Source: Hahella sp. CCB-MM4
GTDB taxonomy: Bacteria; Pseudomonadota; Gammaproteobacteria; Pseudomonadales; Oleiphilaceae
Assembly (NCBI RefSeq): GCF_002260525.1
Contig: NZ_MRYI01000015.1
Span: 62,001 to 126,000, forward strand
DNA: 64,000 nt
Direction of reading: 5' to 3'
Position numbers and translations under genes: made by a program. This document shows, in pieces, positions 1 through 12,410 of this stretch. Positions within the stretch are counted from its first letter, which is position 1, and every line of letters begins with the position of its first letter. Below the pieces are notes generated by a model that had not been told where the DNA came from, did no database searches, and was given only the letters and a program-made list of their open reading frames with translations.

Positions 1-1561
1 GATTTTCCAGTTCAAGAGCTTCAATACGGGCAGTGTTGAATGCCATGCTCTTGTCTTCCAGATGAGTATTCTTAATACGCTCACCCAGCTCGTCCAGAAG
101 CTTCAGACCTTTCTGCATGCTTTCGCCGTCACGGAATACACCGAAATACAGCTGCATCGTATCCTGAAGTGCTTTGCGTACTTCTGAAACAGACTCGCCC
201 TGAGTAGAAGAATCCAGCCTGTTCAGACGGGCAAGAGAATTTTCGATATCAGATTCTGCAGCGTCGTCAGTTCCGTACCCGTCCTTCAGCATTTTCTCAA
301 TATGCAATCCAGCCGCACGACCGAACACTACCAGGTCAAGCAGAGAGTTTCCGCCCAGGCGGTTTGCACCGTGTACAGATACACAGGCCGCCTCACCACA
401 GGCAAACAGTCCGTCAATTGCCTGATCCTGACCGTTTGCATCCTGAGTCAGAGCCTGACCACCGATATTCGTCGGTATGCCGCCCATCATATAGTGACAG
501 GTCGGAACCACAGGAATCGGCTCTTTAGCCGGATCCACGTGAGCAAAGGTTTTGGACAACTCCACGATACCCGGCAGACGCAGGTTCAGAGTTTCCTCAC
601 CCAGATGATCAAGTTTCAGCAATACATGATCTTTATTGGGGCCAACACCGCGGCCTTCAAGAATTTCCATCACCATGGACCGCGCAACAACATCGCGTCC
701 TGCAAGGTCTTTGGCGTTCGGCGCGTAACGCTCCATAAAGCGCTCGCCTTCGCTATTGATCAGGTAACCACCTTCACCACGGCAACCTTCGGTGACCAAT
801 ACACCCGCTCCAGCGATACCGGTTGGGTGGAACTGCCACATTTCGATATCCTGCACCGGGAAACCGGCACGCAGCGCCATACCGATACCATCACCGGTAT
901 TGATCAGAGCATTGGTCGTAGAGGAGTAGATCCTGCCTGCACCACCGGTCGCCAGAACAGTTGCCTTGGCTTTTACGTATACCACTTCACCGGTTTCGAT
1001 ACAGATTGCAGTGACGCCCACTACCGCGCCCTTCTGGTTTTTCACCAGATCCACGGCATACCATTCATTCAGGAACGTGGTACCGCCACGCAGGTTACCC
1101 TGATACAGGGTATGAAGAAGTGCATGACCAGTCCGGTCAGCAGCTGCACAGGTACGGGCAGCCTGACCGCCCTTACCGAAGTCTTTTGACTGTCCGCCGA
1201 ATGGACGCTGATAAATACGTCCGGTTTCAGTACGGGAAAACGGCAGCCCCATGTGCTCAAGCTCAAACACCGCCTGAGGCCCGACAGAACACATATATTC
1301 AATTGCGTCCTGGTCACCGATGTAGTCCGACCCTTTGACAGTGTCGAACATGTGCCAACGCCAATCATCGTTAGGATCTGAACTGGCGATCGCACAAGTG
1401 ATACCGCCCTGAGCGGAAACTGTGTGAGAACGGGTTGGAAATACTTTGGTGATACAGGCAGTATTTACACCGGATTCTGTCAATTGCAGAGCAGCACGCA
1501 TTCCCGCTCCGCCGCCACCGATTACGATAGCATCGTATGAAAGAGTTCTAACTTTTGCCAT
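1..1561 (-). CDS. sdhA: Succinate dehydrogenase flavoprotein subunit (partial, C-terminus outside window)
   Basis: Catalytic FAD subunit of complex II; it oxidises succinate to fumarate in the TCA cycle on the cytoplasmic face of the inner membrane. The reading frame is open from the ATG at 1561 to the window edge, giving about 520 of the usual 590 residues. Near the N-terminus is the FAD-binding glycine motif ([14 protein letters not shown]), followed by the [11 protein letters not shown] segment holding the FAD-linking His, the HPTG motif and the RGEGG substrate-site motif. Only 3 bases separate it from the upstream sdhD, so sdhC-sdhD-sdhA form one operon read leftward; sdhB should follow outside the window. 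Identification is secure. The only oddity is the cut by the window edge. Confidence 0.97.
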   Translation of the reverse strand, partial: MAKVRTLSYDAIVIGGGGAGMRAALQLTESGVNTACITKVFPTRSHTVSAQGGITCAIASSDPNDDWRWHMFDTVKGSDYIGDQDAIEYMCSVGPQAVFELEHMGLPFSRTETGRIYQRPFGGQSKDFGKGGQAARTCAAADRTGHALLHTLYQGNLRGGTTFLNEWYAVDLVKNQKGAVVGVTAICIETGEVVYVKAKATVLATGGAGRIYSSTTNALINTGDGIGMALRAGFPVQDIEMWQFHPTGIAGAGVLVTEGCRGEGGYLINSEGERFMERYAPNAKDLAGRDVVARSMVMEILEGRGVGPNKDHVLLKLDHLGEETLNLRLPGIVELSKTFAHVDPAKEPIPVVPTCHYMMGGIPTNIGGQALTQDANGQDQAIDGLFACGEAACVSVHGANRLGGNSLLDLVVFGRAAGLHIEKMLKDGYGTDDAAESDIENSLARLNRLDSSTQGESVSEVRKALQDTMQLYFGVFRDGESMQKGLKLLDELGERIKNTHLEDKSMAFNTARIEALELEN

Positions 1562-1564
1562 GAA

Positions 1565-1912
1565 TTACAGCCCCCAAAGCGTTTGCACGCCCCAAATCAG
1601 ATAAATAAACATCACCAAACCACACAGCGCCTGAGACAGAAAACGCATCAGGCCGTCTTTAATATAGTCAGTAGTGATCGTCCAGAGACCAATCCAGGCA
1701 TGAGCACCGAGAGCTACCAGTGCCAAAAGTGAAAAGATTCTGACCCAGGTTTTGGCAAACAACGCAGACCATACCTCATATGTCAGGTCCGGCGTAAACA
1801 GAACCAGACCGACCAAAAATGCGGTATACAGAGCCAGCACGACAGCTGAAACCCGTTGTACCATCCAATCGTAGGCACCGCTACGACCAAAATTAGTTAC
1901 GCTGGTTACCAT
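1565..1912 (-). CDS. sdhD: Succinate dehydrogenase membrane anchor subunit SdhD
   Basis: Small cytochrome b556 subunit that anchors complex II and helps form the quinone and haem site. The protein has about 115 residues with three hydrophobic helices. The N-terminal segment MVTSVTNFGRSGAYDW matches the family start, and the TDYIKD motif near residue 80 corresponds to the Asp-Tyr quinone-site region. I placed the start at the second ATG (1912) because the CAGGAG ribosome binding site lies 7 bases before it but only 1 base before the upstream ATG at 1918. It overlaps the end of sdhC by 7 bases, which suggests translational coupling. SdhD sequences diverge strongly between species, so position in the operon supports the call as much as sequence does. 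Confidence 0.93.
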   Translation of the reverse strand: MVTSVTNFGRSGAYDWMVQRVSAVVLALYTAFLVGLVLFTPDLTYEVWSALFAKTWVRIFSLLALVALGAHAWIGLWTITTDYIKDGLMRFLSQALCGLVMFIYLIWGVQTLWGL

Positions 1913-2280
1913 ACCCATACTCCTGCCAGAACGATCAATACAACAGCTGCGGCGATTACCAGTTTGGCAAACAGTCGCGCGCTTTCGAGATCTTCACCAA
2001 TACCCGCATCCATTACGAGATGCTTGATTCCGGCCACAAAGTGATATGCGAGTGCGGCCAGAATGCCCCAGAGAATCAGTTTGGCGAAAAAGCCATTCAA
2101 CACAGCCAGCAAGCTGTTAAAGCTCTGCTCACTCTCAAGAGACATATCCAGTCCCCACAGCAAAAACGCCATGGAAACGAAAATGATCACACCGGAAATT
2201 CGATGAAGAATTGAGGTTATAGCAGGTAGAGGGAAATGGAACTTAGTTAAGTCTAGATTGACAGGTCTTTTGCTATTCAC
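1906..2280 (-). CDS. sdhC: Succinate dehydrogenase cytochrome b556 subunit SdhC
   Basis: Large cytochrome b subunit of complex II, 124 residues with three transmembrane helices. The motif SILHRISGV near residue 25 is the family signature for the quinone-binding Ser and Arg. The HFVAGIKHLVMD segment near residue 80 contains the haem-ligand His. Translation appears to start at a GTG (2280) with a poor ribosome binding site. It is the first gene of the leftward sdhCDA operon and is divergent from gltA, with a 525-base control region between them. Confidence 0.94.
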   Translation of the reverse strand: MNSKRPVNLDLTKFHFPLPAITSILHRISGVIIFVSMAFLLWGLDMSLESEQSFNSLLAVLNGFFAKLILWGILAALAYHFVAGIKHLVMDAGIGEDLESARLFAKLVIAAAVVLIVLAGVWVW

Positions 2281-2805
2281 AGCCGCTTCACACTCGATTA
2301 TTTATGCCGCAAGGGTTAAAACACCTCTTCCGGGCGTTATAAGAATGGACCTTCGTGATGGCAAGAACCTGAAGGGTTCAGGCTCCGCTTACGGGTTGCA
2401 GATTATAGGTTCACACATGCCAAATTACAAACACAACAAGCCTTTATCTAGCCCTAAGTATAAAGATGCCTGTTTTTTACCCTGCACGAACAAAACACTG
2501 TTTTATTTTTGTACAAAACACGAATTATTTTGGTGCAATTCAGCAAATAGCCAACAGGTAAATACGCAATTTTACGCGCGCCAGCCGTCAATTTTTGCCT
2601 AAAAAAATGAGTTTTTAATGACAAGGACTTAAAAATTCTGTGTCAGACCTTTATTATGAGGCGGCTTTACAAGGCAGAGACCGAGGAAATAACAAGAAAG
2701 AGTGCACCTTCCATCCGGCAGTTGCTCGCATAATGCTAAGGTCCAAATAATCAACAGCGCTTTGCTATGCATTCGCATTAAATCAAGTAGATATAGGAGA
2801 GCACC
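2281..2805. other. Divergent control region between sdhC and gltA
   Basis: This 525-base stretch has no convincing gene; two short open frames in it lack family features and ribosome binding sites. It must hold the outward promoters of the sdh operon and gltA. A perfect CCTGAA-GGG-TTCAGG palindrome lies at 2368-2382, and an AT-rich stretch at 2480-2600 contains repeated AAAACAC segments. A GGAG ribosome binding site stands just before the gltA ATG. I could not assign a regulator to the palindrome. Confidence 0.6.
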
Positions 2806-4080
2806 ATGGCTGACAAGAAAGCGACGTTATCGGTCAATGGTAAGACAATTGAGCTACCTGTTTACTCGGGCACAGCTGGTCCAGACGTCATTGACGTTCG
2901 TGGCTTGGTACAAGAAGGTCTGTTTACTTACGATCCAGGTTTTGTTTCCACAGCAGCCTGCGAATCTCAAATCACTTATATAGATGGATCCAAAGGCATA
3001 TTGCTGCACCGCGGCTACCCCATCGAACAGCTTGCTGAGAAGTCCGATTACCTCGAAGTCTGCTATTTGCTTATTTATGGTGAGCTGCCAACCGCAGCAC
3101 AGGCCGAGAAGTTCCGCAACACTGTCAAGAACCACACCATGGTTCATGAGCAGCTGAACCACTTTTTCAACGGTTTCCGTCGTGACGCACACCCCATGGC
3201 CATTATGTGTGGTGTTGTTGGGGCACTGTCCGCCTTTTACCATGACACGATGGATTTCAGCGACGAACTGCACCGGGAAATCGCTGCATTCCGCCTGATA
3301 GCCAAAATGCCAACCCTGGCCGCCATGTGCTACAAGTACTCCATGGGCCAGCCATTCATGTATCCACGCAATGATCTGGACTATGCGTCAAACTTCCTTT
3401 ATATGATGTTTGCCACGCCCTGCGAGAATTATCAGGTTAACCCTGTGCTGGCTCGCGCTATGGACAGAATCTTCACCCTGCATGCGGATCACGAGCAAAA
3501 CGCCTCCACCTCCACCGTTCGCCTGGCCGGCTCTTCCGGCGCCAACCCGTTTGCCTGTATCGCTTCGGGCATTGCTGCTCTCTGGGGACCAGCACACGGC
3601 GGCGCAAACGAAGCCGTACTGAACATGCTGATGGAAATTGGCGACGAAGAGCGTATCCCTGAATTCATTGAGCGCGCCAAAGACAAGAACGACCCATTCC
3701 GTTTGATGGGCTTCGGACATCGCGTCTACAAAAACTTCGACCCTCGCGCCAAGGTAATGAAAAAGACCTGCGACGAAGTATTGAGCGAACTTGGCTGTGC
3801 CGACGATCCACTGTTCAGAATCGCCATGAAACTGGAACAGATCGCTCTGGAAGATCCATACTTCGCGGAGAAAAAGCTGTACCCGAACGTGGATTTCTAC
3901 AGCGGCATCATTCTGAGAGCTGCTGGCATTCCTGTATCCATGTTTACAGTAATTTTCGCCATGGCAAGAACCATCGGCTGGTTCTCACACTGGCACGAAA
4001 TGGTCAGCGGCCCTTATCGCATTGGCCGCCCAAGACAGCTTTACACCGGGCACACTTCAAGGGAATATCCTCAGAAGTAA
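2806..4080 (+). CDS. gltA: Citrate synthase (type II, hexameric class)
   Basis: Condenses acetyl-CoA and oxaloacetate to citrate, the entry step of the TCA cycle, in the cytoplasm. At 424 residues it has the length of the Gram-negative type II enzyme. Visible signatures are the [17 protein letters not shown] block with a catalytic His near residue 305, the upstream [12 protein letters not shown] block with another active-site His near residue 264, and PNVDFYSG with the catalytic Asp near residue 362. The ATG at 2806 follows a GGAGAGCACC ribosome binding site. The gene is divergent from sdhC and ends in an intrinsic terminator, so it is probably monocistronic. The NADH-sensitive N-terminal domain of this class is present. 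Confidence 0.97.
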   Translation: MADKKATLSVNGKTIELPVYSGTAGPDVIDVRGLVQEGLFTYDPGFVSTAACESQITYIDGSKGILLHRGYPIEQLAEKSDYLEVCYLLIYGELPTAAQAEKFRNTVKNHTMVHEQLNHFFNGFRRDAHPMAIMCGVVGALSAFYHDTMDFSDELHREIAAFRLIAKMPTLAAMCYKYSMGQPFMYPRNDLDYASNFLYMMFATPCENYQVNPVLARAMDRIFTLHADHEQNASTSTVRLAGSSGANPFACIASGIAALWGPAHGGANEAVLNMLMEIGDEERIPEFIERAKDKNDPFRLMGFGHRVYKNFDPRAKVMKKTCDEVLSELGCADDPLFRIAMKLEQIALEDPYFAEKKLYPNVDFYSGIILRAAGIPVSMFTVIFAMARTIGWFSHWHEMVSGPYRIGRPRQLYTGHTSREYPQK

Positions 4081-4087
4081 CCCCCTG

Positions 4088-4115
4088 AACCGGAGCCATG
4101 AGCTCCGGTTTTTTC
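4088..4115 (+). terminator. Intrinsic terminator of gltA
   Basis: A 9-base stem AACCGGAGC/GCTCCGGTT with a 5-base loop is followed by a T-rich tail, 7 bases after the gltA stop codon. Confidence 0.9.
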
Positions 4116-4213
4116 TTCCCAATCACGATGAAGGCTTTCCTCGCCCCACATCGAGCACTATCCTTCCTCTACCGAACCAGTAATTTCAAGAAACAAATAT
4201 TTCAGGTGACCCA

Positions 4214-5140
4214 ATGGATACGGCACAACCCTCACCTTCTCAACGCATCTGCTTCATTGGCATGGGCGTCATGGGCTTTCCCATGGCCGGACATCTTGCC
4301 AAAAATGGCCACCAGGTAACGGTCTATAACCGATCACCGGAAAAGTCAGAGCGCTGGTTTAAACAACATAACGGCAAATTCATCAGGAAGCTCAGGGACG
4401 CAGCACAATCTGATGTTGTTATCTCATGCATAGGCAATGACGAAGACCTTCGTAAAACCTATCTGGGAGACGATGGCCTGATCCGCCTGCTTCCCAAAGG
4501 CGCACTCATCGTTGACCACACCACAGCTTCCGCAGGCGTGGCCCGAGAAATCAGCGAAGCAGCCGACGAAAAAGGCATCGATTTTCTTGATGCTCCGGTA
4601 TCAGGAGGACAGCAAGGTGCAGAAAACGGATCTCTGACCATTATGTGCGGAGGAACAGAGAACGGATTCAACAGAGCCAAACCCATACTCGATGTTTACA
4701 GTAAAGCCTGCGCCCTCATGGGACCCGCCGGGAGCGGCCAGCTAACTAAAATGGTCAATCAGATAGCGATTGCCGGATTGGTGCAAGGCTTGTCTGAAGC
4801 ACTTAACTTTGCCCAGATCTCCGGCCTGGACTGCCAACGGGTGATTGAAGTGATTTCAAAAGGTGCAGCCCAATCCTGGCAGATGGAAAACCGACACAAA
4901 ACCATGCTGGAAGACCACTATGATCATGGATTTGCCGTAGACCACATGCGGAAGGATCTTGGCATCTGCCTGCATGAAGCCAATGAAAGAGGCGCAAGGC
5001 TACCAGTGACCGCCCTGGTTGATCAGTTCTATGGCGAAATTCAGGATATGGGCGGCGGTCGCTGGGATACCTCAAGCCTGCTGAAACGACTTCAATCCTT
5101 TAAGAAGCCCATAGAGCAAGACCCCCAAGCATCTTCCTGA
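4214..5140 (+). CDS. NAD(P)-dependent beta-hydroxyacid dehydrogenase (3-hydroxyisobutyrate dehydrogenase family)
   Basis: A 308-residue oxidoreductase of the 3-hydroxyisobutyrate/tartronate-semialdehyde/6-phosphogluconate family. The N-terminal Rossmann motif is FIGMGVMGFPMAGHL. The substrate-binding signature DAPVSGGQQGAENGSL is near residues 126-141, and the catalytic Lys lies in GSGQLTKMVNQ near residue 179. A CAGGTGA ribosome binding site precedes the ATG at 4214. It stands alone between terminators, so its pathway (valine catabolism, glyoxylate or succinic semialdehyde metabolism) cannot be inferred from neighbours. Family membership is firm; the exact substrate is not. Confidence 0.88.
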   Translation: MDTAQPSPSQRICFIGMGVMGFPMAGHLAKNGHQVTVYNRSPEKSERWFKQHNGKFIRKLRDAAQSDVVISCIGNDEDLRKTYLGDDGLIRLLPKGALIVDHTTASAGVAREISEAADEKGIDFLDAPVSGGQQGAENGSLTIMCGGTENGFNRAKPILDVYSKACALMGPAGSGQLTKMVNQIAIAGLVQGLSEALNFAQISGLDCQRVIEVISKGAAQSWQMENRHKTMLEDHYDHGFAVDHMRKDLGICLHEANERGARLPVTALVDQFYGEIQDMGGGRWDTSSLLKRLQSFKKPIEQDPQASS

Positions 5141-5151
5141 CCTCACACAAA

Positions 5152-5178
5152 AAAGGCTGACAGTAATTGTCAGCCTTT
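5152..5178. terminator. Bidirectional terminator between the hydroxyacid dehydrogenase and topA
   Basis: Perfect 11-base stem AAAGGCTGACA/TGTCAGCCTTT with a 5-base loop, centred between convergent genes. Seven A residues on the left give the minus strand (topA) a run of seven T, so it works best for topA. Confidence 0.88.
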
Positions 5179-5210
5179 CATTTCCGCCTATCTAAAACTT
5201 GTGCGGAGAG

Positions 5211-7829
5211 CTATTTCGCTTTCTCTTCCCACTTCCCATCTTTATAGAAAGCAGACCATCCTGTGGGCTTACCTTCCTTTTCAGACATCACATATTGCTG
5301 CTTTGTCTTCCGACTGAAGCGAATAACTGATGGGTTACCCTCGGGATCTCTCACCGGAGCGGACAGCAAATAATGGTATTTGCTATCAATCTCTTTCTTG
5401 TGAGGAATCAATTCCTCCACCAAAGGCGCTCGGGTTTCTCGGTTACGAGGGAATTTACTGGCAGCCAGAAATAGACCTGACGCACCATCACGAAGAACAA
5501 AAGTGTCTTCCACATTAGCACAGGCAAGCTCAGGCATGGACACCGGATCCATTTTAGGAGGTGCCGGCTCGCCACTCTTCAAAAGCTTACGCGTATTCTT
5601 ACAGGTTTCATTGGTGCACCCGAAGTATTTACCAAAACGGCCATTCTTCAGCTGCATTTCCGAGCCACATTTGTCGCATTCCAGCACCGGCCCGTCATAC
5701 CCTTTCAGCTTGAACTGCCCCTTCTCTATCTCGAAGCCGCCACAGTCGGGGTTATTTCCGCACACATGGAGTTTGCGAGAGTCGTCGATCAGATAGCTAT
5801 CCATCGCCGTACCACATTTGGAGCAACGATGTTTCACCCGAAGCGCATTGGCTTCAGCTTCATCATCATCCGCCCGAATCACTTCATCTCCAGGCACCAG
5901 ATTAATGGTGGTTTTACAGCGCTCCTTAGGAGGCAAGGAATAACCTGAGCACCCTAAAAACACACCGGTACTGGCAGTTCGAATCTGCATTGGTCGACTA
6001 CAGGTCGGGCATTCGATATCAGTCTCAACAGCCTGATTCGCTCTCATGCCATTGTCTGCGCCCTCTGCACGCTCAAGCCTGGAGCTGAAATCATGGTAAA
6101 ACTCGTTTAGTACGCGTTTCCAATCCTCATCACCGCTGGCAATCTCATCCAGCTCCTCTTCCATTCTCGCAGTGAAGCCATAATCCATCAGATCGGAGAA
6201 TGACTCATTCAGACGATCCGTCACGATATCGCCCATTTTTTCTGCGTAAAAACGGCGGTTAGCCAGTTTCACGTAACCGCGATCCTGAATGGTCGAAATA
6301 ATCGCAGCATAGGTTGACGGGCGCCCGATTCCTCGCTTCTCCAGCTCTTTAACCAGCGTCGCTTCAGTGTAACGGGGTGCAGGCTTGGTGAAGTGCTGCG
6401 AAGGATCCAATTTGATCAAATCCAGCAGATCCTTCACTTCAAACGGAGGCAACTCGATCTCATCATCTTTTTTCGCCTGAGCAGGCAATACTTTTAGAAA
6501 ACCGTCGAATTGAATCAAACGTCCCCTGGTTCTCAGCTCGAAATCACCTGCCTCAACAGTCACACTGGTGCTGATGAATCGGGCATTTTCCATCTGACAG
6601 GCTACAAACTGGCGCCAAATAAGGTCATAGAGTTTTTCAGCATCTTTCTCCAGACCGGAAATCTGGGAGGCATTGACTCCAATGTCAGACGGACGAATCG
6701 CTTCGTGCGCCTCCTGAGCCCGCTCCTTGCTGGTGTAAACCTTCGGCGAATCAGGCAGGTAGCTTTCCCCATACCGGTCCTTGATGAAGTCCCGGCAAGC
6801 ATTGACGGCATCAGCCGAAAGGTTTGTGGAGTCAGTTCTCATGTAGGTGATATAGCCGGCTTCATACAAGCGCTGAGCCAGCATCATGGTCTTTTTAACA
6901 CTAAAGCCCAGACGGTTACTGGCCGCCTGCTGCAATGTTGATGTGATAAAAGGTGCCGGAGTCTTGGTGACAGAGGGCTTGTCTTCCCTCTTGGACACCT
7001 GGAATGACTGCTTCTCAAGCAGCCCTACCAGTTTCTCTGTATCTTCCCGATTGGTTGGCCGGAAATTTTTGCCCTGATACTTGGAGACTTCAAACTTGGC
7101 CTGTTGCTTGGACTTGGCCAGGAATGCGTCAACCTGCCAGAATTCTTCTGGCGTAAATGCTCGGATCTCACGCTCACGCTCAACGATCAACTTGACCGCA
7201 ACCGACTGTACACGCCCCGCCGACAAGCCTCTGGCAATTTTTGCCCATAGCAGCGGCGATACCATAAAGCCGACCACCCGGTCGAGGAAACGTCGTGCCT
7301 GCTGGGCATTAACACGATTTATATCCAGCTCTCCGGGAGTTTTGAATGCCTCGGATATGGCAGACTTGGTGATCTCATTAAAGACTACCCGGCGAAAACG
7401 ATCTTCATCGCCGCCAATAGCCTCCTTAAGATGCCAGGCGATAGCCTCTCCTTCGCGGTCCAAATCCGTTGCGAGAAATATCTGGTCCGCATTTTTGGCC
7501 AGTCGCTTAAGCTCTTCTACAACCTTCTCTTTACCCGGCAGGATTTCATACCTGGCAACCCAGTCATTTTCCGGATCCACCCCCATGCGGGCGACAAGCT
7601 GATCCTGAGCCTTCTTGCGTTTGATTATCTCCCGCTCCTCAGCAGGGAGCTTGCGCATTTTTGCCGCTTCAGCAGCACGCTCCTTCGGGGTCGATTTTTC
7701 GCCACTCCCACTTGTCGGCAAATCACGAATGTGCCCGACACTGGACTTTACAATGTACTCAGCGCCGAGATATTTATTGATAGTTTTCGCTTTGGCGGGC
7801 GACTCTACAATTACGAGCGATTTAGCCAT
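5211..7829 (-). CDS. topA: DNA topoisomerase I (type IA)
   Basis: Relaxes negatively supercoiled DNA through a 5'-phosphotyrosine intermediate. The 872-residue length is that of the full gammaproteobacterial enzyme. The TOPRIM domain starts with [12 protein letters not shown] (acidic Glu9) and has the [13 protein letters not shown] motif with Asp122, Asp124 and Glu126. The catalytic tyrosine is Tyr329 in YITYMRTDS. Three four-cysteine zinc modules begin near residues 605, 668 and 715 (CPTC, CSKC and CDKC), followed by a zinc-less C-terminal ribbon domain. The gene is monocistronic, with a terminator downstream and a 287-base divergent region upstream. Nothing is missing. Confidence 0.98.
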   Translation of the reverse strand: MAKSLVIVESPAKAKTINKYLGAEYIVKSSVGHIRDLPTSGSGEKSTPKERAAEAAKMRKLPAEEREIIKRKKAQDQLVARMGVDPENDWVARYEILPGKEKVVEELKRLAKNADQIFLATDLDREGEAIAWHLKEAIGGDEDRFRRVVFNEITKSAISEAFKTPGELDINRVNAQQARRFLDRVVGFMVSPLLWAKIARGLSAGRVQSVAVKLIVEREREIRAFTPEEFWQVDAFLAKSKQQAKFEVSKYQGKNFRPTNREDTEKLVGLLEKQSFQVSKREDKPSVTKTPAPFITSTLQQAASNRLGFSVKKTMMLAQRLYEAGYITYMRTDSTNLSADAVNACRDFIKDRYGESYLPDSPKVYTSKERAQEAHEAIRPSDIGVNASQISGLEKDAEKLYDLIWRQFVACQMENARFISTSVTVEAGDFELRTRGRLIQFDGFLKVLPAQAKKDDEIELPPFEVKDLLDLIKLDPSQHFTKPAPRYTEATLVKELEKRGIGRPSTYAAIISTIQDRGYVKLANRRFYAEKMGDIVTDRLNESFSDLMDYGFTARMEEELDEIASGDEDWKRVLNEFYHDFSSRLERAEGADNGMRANQAVETDIECPTCSRPMQIRTASTGVFLGCSGYSLPPKERCKTTINLVPGDEVIRADDDEAEANALRVKHRCSKCGTAMDSYLIDDSRKLHVCGNNPDCGGFEIEKGQFKLKGYDGPVLECDKCGSEMQLKNGRFGKYFGCTNETCKNTRKLLKSGEPAPPKMDPVSMPELACANVEDTFVLRDGASGLFLAASKFPRNRETRAPLVEELIPHKKEIDSKYHYLLSAPVRDPEGNPSVIRFSRKTKQQYVMSEKEGKPTGWSAFYKDGKWEEKAK

Positions 7830-8116
7830 AACAAGTGGTTCTTTACTCCGGGTTTCAAATAGCGGTCATATATAAGTGCTTGAAGACAGCGGGTCAAGTG
7901 ATTAGAACAGAAATCTCCCAAATTCATTAGGACATTTAAGCTATAACAGTCCGATATCGCCAGCTTTGAGACAATATCTAATACAATTCTTCCGAATCCC
8001 CCAACACTTACAATCACATATTAGTAACAAAACTCAATATTAAAACCTATACTGAATTGATAGTTCTAGCATTAACCTGAAAGTAACGACATAAAAGATA
8101 AATTGACTGACTCGAA

Positions 8117-8839
8117 ATGACGGCTCTTATCATTGTTTTACTTCTTATTCTAATCGCCTCTATCGTCATTAGCGGTATCGTTTACTCGCGACAACAGGCG
8201 ATTGCCTATAAACGGGGACAGATTAAACTTAGCAAGCAGAAGTACGCCGAAGTCAATGGATACCTCCAGTTCATCCTCAAAGTTGACGATCAGCTGGTGA
8301 TTGCATTAATCCTTGCCCAAAACCTTGCCGATATCACCCAGTCCCTGGTCAAGCTGGAGAAGAAATCCGAAGATTTCAAATTATTGCACGACAACGACCT
8401 CGCCAAAATACAAGCAATCAGACAAGGCAATCTCGTTCCTCAGAATCAAAAGTCGATCACCAACGACAACCAGCTCAGCGCTCATATAAAAACACTGAAT
8501 GAAATTGGTCATCTGCTTCAGAGATTCAAAATACGGGGAGTGATTTCACCCTCTGACTATGAGGCGCATCTCTATCATTTACAAAAACTGGCTTTTGAGA
8601 TTGAGCTTGAGGGCTACCTTCAACTTGCTGAACGACTTGCCTCAAGCGACCCACGTAAAGCGATCAATCGCTATAAACAGGCCAGACAGGTGATTAAAAG
8701 AACCCGGGTTGAATTGCCGGACAAGAATGAAAAAATTCGCGAACTTACAGAAAAGATTGAAGCTTTGCAGAAACAGGGCTCTTCCAGCTCTCAAGCAGCC
8801 GAACAACCCTCGCAATCAATCGAACAGCAGAACCAGTAA
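8117..8839 (+). CDS. Membrane-anchored coiled-coil protein of unknown function
   Basis: A 240-residue protein I cannot assign to a named family with certainty. Residues 1-23 are one strongly hydrophobic helix (MTALIIVLLLILIASIVISG), followed by basic residues, so the rest is probably cytoplasmic. The body is rich in Lys, Glu, Gln and Leu with heptad-like helices (residues 35-140 and 195-220), and the tail is a Ser/Gln-rich low-complexity segment. It lies between topA and fadBA, in the place where pseudomonads carry a small hypothetical gene, and ends at its own terminator. A structural or scaffold role is possible but unsupported. Confidence 0.75.
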   Translation: MTALIIVLLLILIASIVISGIVYSRQQAIAYKRGQIKLSKQKYAEVNGYLQFILKVDDQLVIALILAQNLADITQSLVKLEKKSEDFKLLHDNDLAKIQAIRQGNLVPQNQKSITNDNQLSAHIKTLNEIGHLLQRFKIRGVISPSDYEAHLYHLQKLAFEIELEGYLQLAERLASSDPRKAINRYKQARQVIKRTRVELPDKNEKIRELTEKIEALQKQGSSSSQAAEQPSQSIEQQNQ

Positions 8840-8858
8840 GTTTTTTAAGACAAAAAAA

Positions 8859-8876
8859 TCCCCGCAAATGCGGGGA
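8859..8876. terminator. Bidirectional terminator between the coiled-coil protein gene and fadA
   Basis: A 7-base stem TCCCCGC/GCGGGGA with a 4-base AAAT loop. It has an A7 run on the left (a T-run for the minus strand, serving fadA) and a CTTTTC tail on the right. Confidence 0.85.
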
Positions 8877-8894
8877 CTTTTCATCAGACTAGGA

Positions 8895-10073
<1,179 letters not shown>

Positions 10074-10101
10074 CTATTCTCCGTCAATTCTCGATCAGCA
10101 A

Positions 10102-12246
10102 TTAGCCGAAATACTTCTTGTCAGATTTGGCCATTTCACGCATTCCCTCAGTCGGATGATACAGAGGTCCAAGATCTGCGTACTTGTCAGCGATCTTACA
10201 GAACTCAGCAACACCGATGGAGTCGATGTAACGCAGTGCACCGCCACGGAATGGAGGGAACCCGATACCAAAGATCAGACCCATATCCGCTTCCGCCGGA
10301 CTGTCTACGATACCGTCTTCCAGACAGCGAACAGTCTCAATGCACAAAGGCACCATCATGCGCTCGATAATTTCCTCATCGGAGAAATCTTTTGCTTCGC
10401 CTTGAACAGATTTAACCAGAGCTTCTACCGCAGGATCGATAACCTTCTTCTGCTTGCCCTTTCTATCCAGTTCATAGGCATAGAAACCTTTGTCGTTCTT
10501 CTGACCAAAGCGCTCAGCTTCAAACATGGCCTCAACAACGGTCTTCTCGCTGTACTTCATACGCTCCGGGAAGCCTTCAGCCATGACATCACCAGCGTGC
10601 TTCGCAGTGTCCATACCCACAACATCCAGCAGGTAAGCAGGACCCATAGGCCAGCCGAAACGCTCCATGATCTTGTCGACTTTCTGGAAGTCTGCGCCGT
10701 CACGAACCAGCAGACTGAAACCACCGAAGTATGGGAACAGGATACGGTTAACCAGGAAGCCCGGGCAGTCATTAACAACGATAGGTGTTTTGCCCATAGC
10801 TTTGGCGTAGGCAACTGTCGTCGCAATCGCTTTCTCGCTGGTCTTCTCGCCACGGATAACCTCTACCAGAGGCATCATATGGACCGGGTTGAAGAAGTGC
10901 ATGCCACAGAAGTTTTCAGGACGCTTCAGGTTCTTCGCCAGCCGGTTGATAGAGATGGTAGAAGTGTTGGAAGTCAGAATGGTGTCTTCACGGACAACAT
11001 CTTCCACTTCACACAAGACCATGTCTTTAACCTTTGGATTTTCAACGACTGCTTCAACGACCAGGTCGACATTTTTGAAATCGCCATAGCTCAACGCAGG
11101 AGTAATCGCATTCAATACATCAGCCATTTGATCAGGCTTCATGCGTCCTTTATCAACACGCTTGACCAGAAGCTTCTTGGCCTCTTTAAGACCCAGCTCG
11201 ATACCTGCAGGAGCGATATCCTTCATGATGATCGGCGTGCCTTTCAGAGCAGACTGATAAGCAACACCGCCACCCATGATACCAGCCCCCAGAACCGCTG
11301 CCTGTTTTACCTGACCGGCAATAGATTCCAGATCCTTGGCCTTTTTCTTCAATTCCTGATCATTCAGGAACAGACCCACAAGGCTGGCTGCCACGGAGGT
11401 CTTGGCCATTTTTGCGAAGCCCTTGGCTTCAACTTCCAAAGCCTTGTCACGAGTCATACCCGCGTGCTTCTGCATGACCTTAATCGCTTCTACCGGAGCC
11501 GGATAGTTCTTTCCAGCCTGACCGGCAACGAACCCTTTGGCGGTTTCAAACGCCATCATGCTTTCCATGGGGTTCAGTTTCAGCTTGCCTGTCTTCTCTT
11601 CACGACGGGCCAGATAATCGAACTTGCCGTCGATCGCCTGGCTGAGGATAGCCAGTGAGGCATCCATCAACTGTTCTGGGCCAACAACAGCGTCAACAGC
11701 ACCTTCTTTCAGTGCCTGCTCTGGCTTTTTCTCACCACCGGCGCAGATCCACTCGATCGCATAGTCAGCACCGATCAGGCGAGGCAGACGAACCGTGCCA
11801 CCAAAACCAGGGAAGATACCCAGTTTCACTTCCGGCAAACCGACTTTTGCCTTGGTAGACATCACACGGTAGTCAGTGGACAGACACATTTCCATGCCAC
11901 CGCCCAGCGCAATACCATTGATTGCCGTTACGGTTGGGTATGGCAGATCCTCAATATCGGAAAAGATCTGATTGGCGTACAGATTGTTAGCCACAAGTTC
12001 TTCTTCAGGACCAGCAAACAGACCCTGGAACTCGGTAATATCCGCACCGACAATGAAACAATCTTTATTACTTGTAACGACCAGACCTTTAAGGTCCTGT
12101 GTTTTCAATTTATCTGTTGCTTGACGCAGCTCTTCCAGCGTCAGACGATTGAATTTGTTTACAGACTCGCCTTGCAAATCGAAGGTCAGTACCGCGATAC
12201 CATCTTCGATCTCTTTGACTGTGATGGCTTTACCTTCGTAAATCAT
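10102..12246 (-). CDS. fadB: Fatty-acid oxidation complex alpha subunit (enoyl-CoA hydratase / 3-hydroxyacyl-CoA dehydrogenase)
   Basis: Multifunctional beta-oxidation enzyme of 714 residues. The N-terminal crotonase domain holds Glu119 (GGGMEMCL) and Glu139 ([15 protein letters not shown]), the two hydratase catalytic residues. A Rossmann dinucleotide motif ([16 protein letters not shown]) opens the dehydrogenase domain near residue 320, and the catalytic His is in [15 protein letters not shown]. The ATG at 12246 is preferred over the TTG one codon upstream because it fits the GGAGATCC ribosome binding site and restores the usual residue numbering. It is the first gene of fadBA; a candidate PsrA-type operator and a sigma-70-like promoter lie upstream, which suggests induction by long-chain fatty acids. 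Confidence 0.97.
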   Translation of the reverse strand: MIYEGKAITVKEIEDGIAVLTFDLQGESVNKFNRLTLEELRQATDKLKTQDLKGLVVTSNKDCFIVGADITEFQGLFAGPEEELVANNLYANQIFSDIEDLPYPTVTAINGIALGGGMEMCLSTDYRVMSTKAKVGLPEVKLGIFPGFGGTVRLPRLIGADYAIEWICAGGEKKPEQALKEGAVDAVVGPEQLMDASLAILSQAIDGKFDYLARREEKTGKLKLNPMESMMAFETAKGFVAGQAGKNYPAPVEAIKVMQKHAGMTRDKALEVEAKGFAKMAKTSVAASLVGLFLNDQELKKKAKDLESIAGQVKQAAVLGAGIMGGGVAYQSALKGTPIIMKDIAPAGIELGLKEAKKLLVKRVDKGRMKPDQMADVLNAITPALSYGDFKNVDLVVEAVVENPKVKDMVLCEVEDVVREDTILTSNTSTISINRLAKNLKRPENFCGMHFFNPVHMMPLVEVIRGEKTSEKAIATTVAYAKAMGKTPIVVNDCPGFLVNRILFPYFGGFSLLVRDGADFQKVDKIMERFGWPMGPAYLLDVVGMDTAKHAGDVMAEGFPERMKYSEKTVVEAMFEAERFGQKNDKGFYAYELDRKGKQKKVIDPAVEALVKSVQGEAKDFSDEEIIERMMVPLCIETVRCLEDGIVDSPAEADMGLIFGIGFPPFRGGALRYIDSIGVAEFCKIADKYADLGPLYHPTEGMREMAKSDKKYFG

Positions 12247-12380
12247 CAAAGGATCTCCAAGCGTTGATTAGCACTGGTTTTTTTATATGCCACGAGGCTC
12301 TGAAACAGCTGTTTCCGGCCCGGGCTCCGATCAACAAATCCGCAGAAATCCTTCCCCTAAAAACCGCTTATGGAGAAAAA

Positions 12381-12398
12381 TTCATACGCTCGTTTGAA
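12381..12398. promoter_or_regulatory. Candidate PsrA/FadP-type operator of fadBA
   Basis: The sequence TTCATACG-CT-CGTTTGAA is an 18-base inverted repeat with one mismatch. It fits the described Pseudomonas PsrA pattern (CAAAC, short spacer, GTTTG). It lies just downstream of the predicted fadBA transcription start, where a repressor would block elongation. An extra CGTATG half-site follows at 12401-12406. No test of binding is possible here. Confidence 0.6.
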
Positions 12399-12410
12399 TT
12401 CGTATGCGAC

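Noticed and set aside
302-1189. A 295-codon plus-strand open frame opposite sdhA.
   Set aside because: Shadow of the certain sdhA reading frame; composition (His/Thr/Gln-rich) is typical of antisense translation.
2258-2983. Short open frames between sdhC and gltA.
   Set aside because: No ribosome binding sites, low-complexity composition, and one overlaps the start of gltA. Treated as promoter region.
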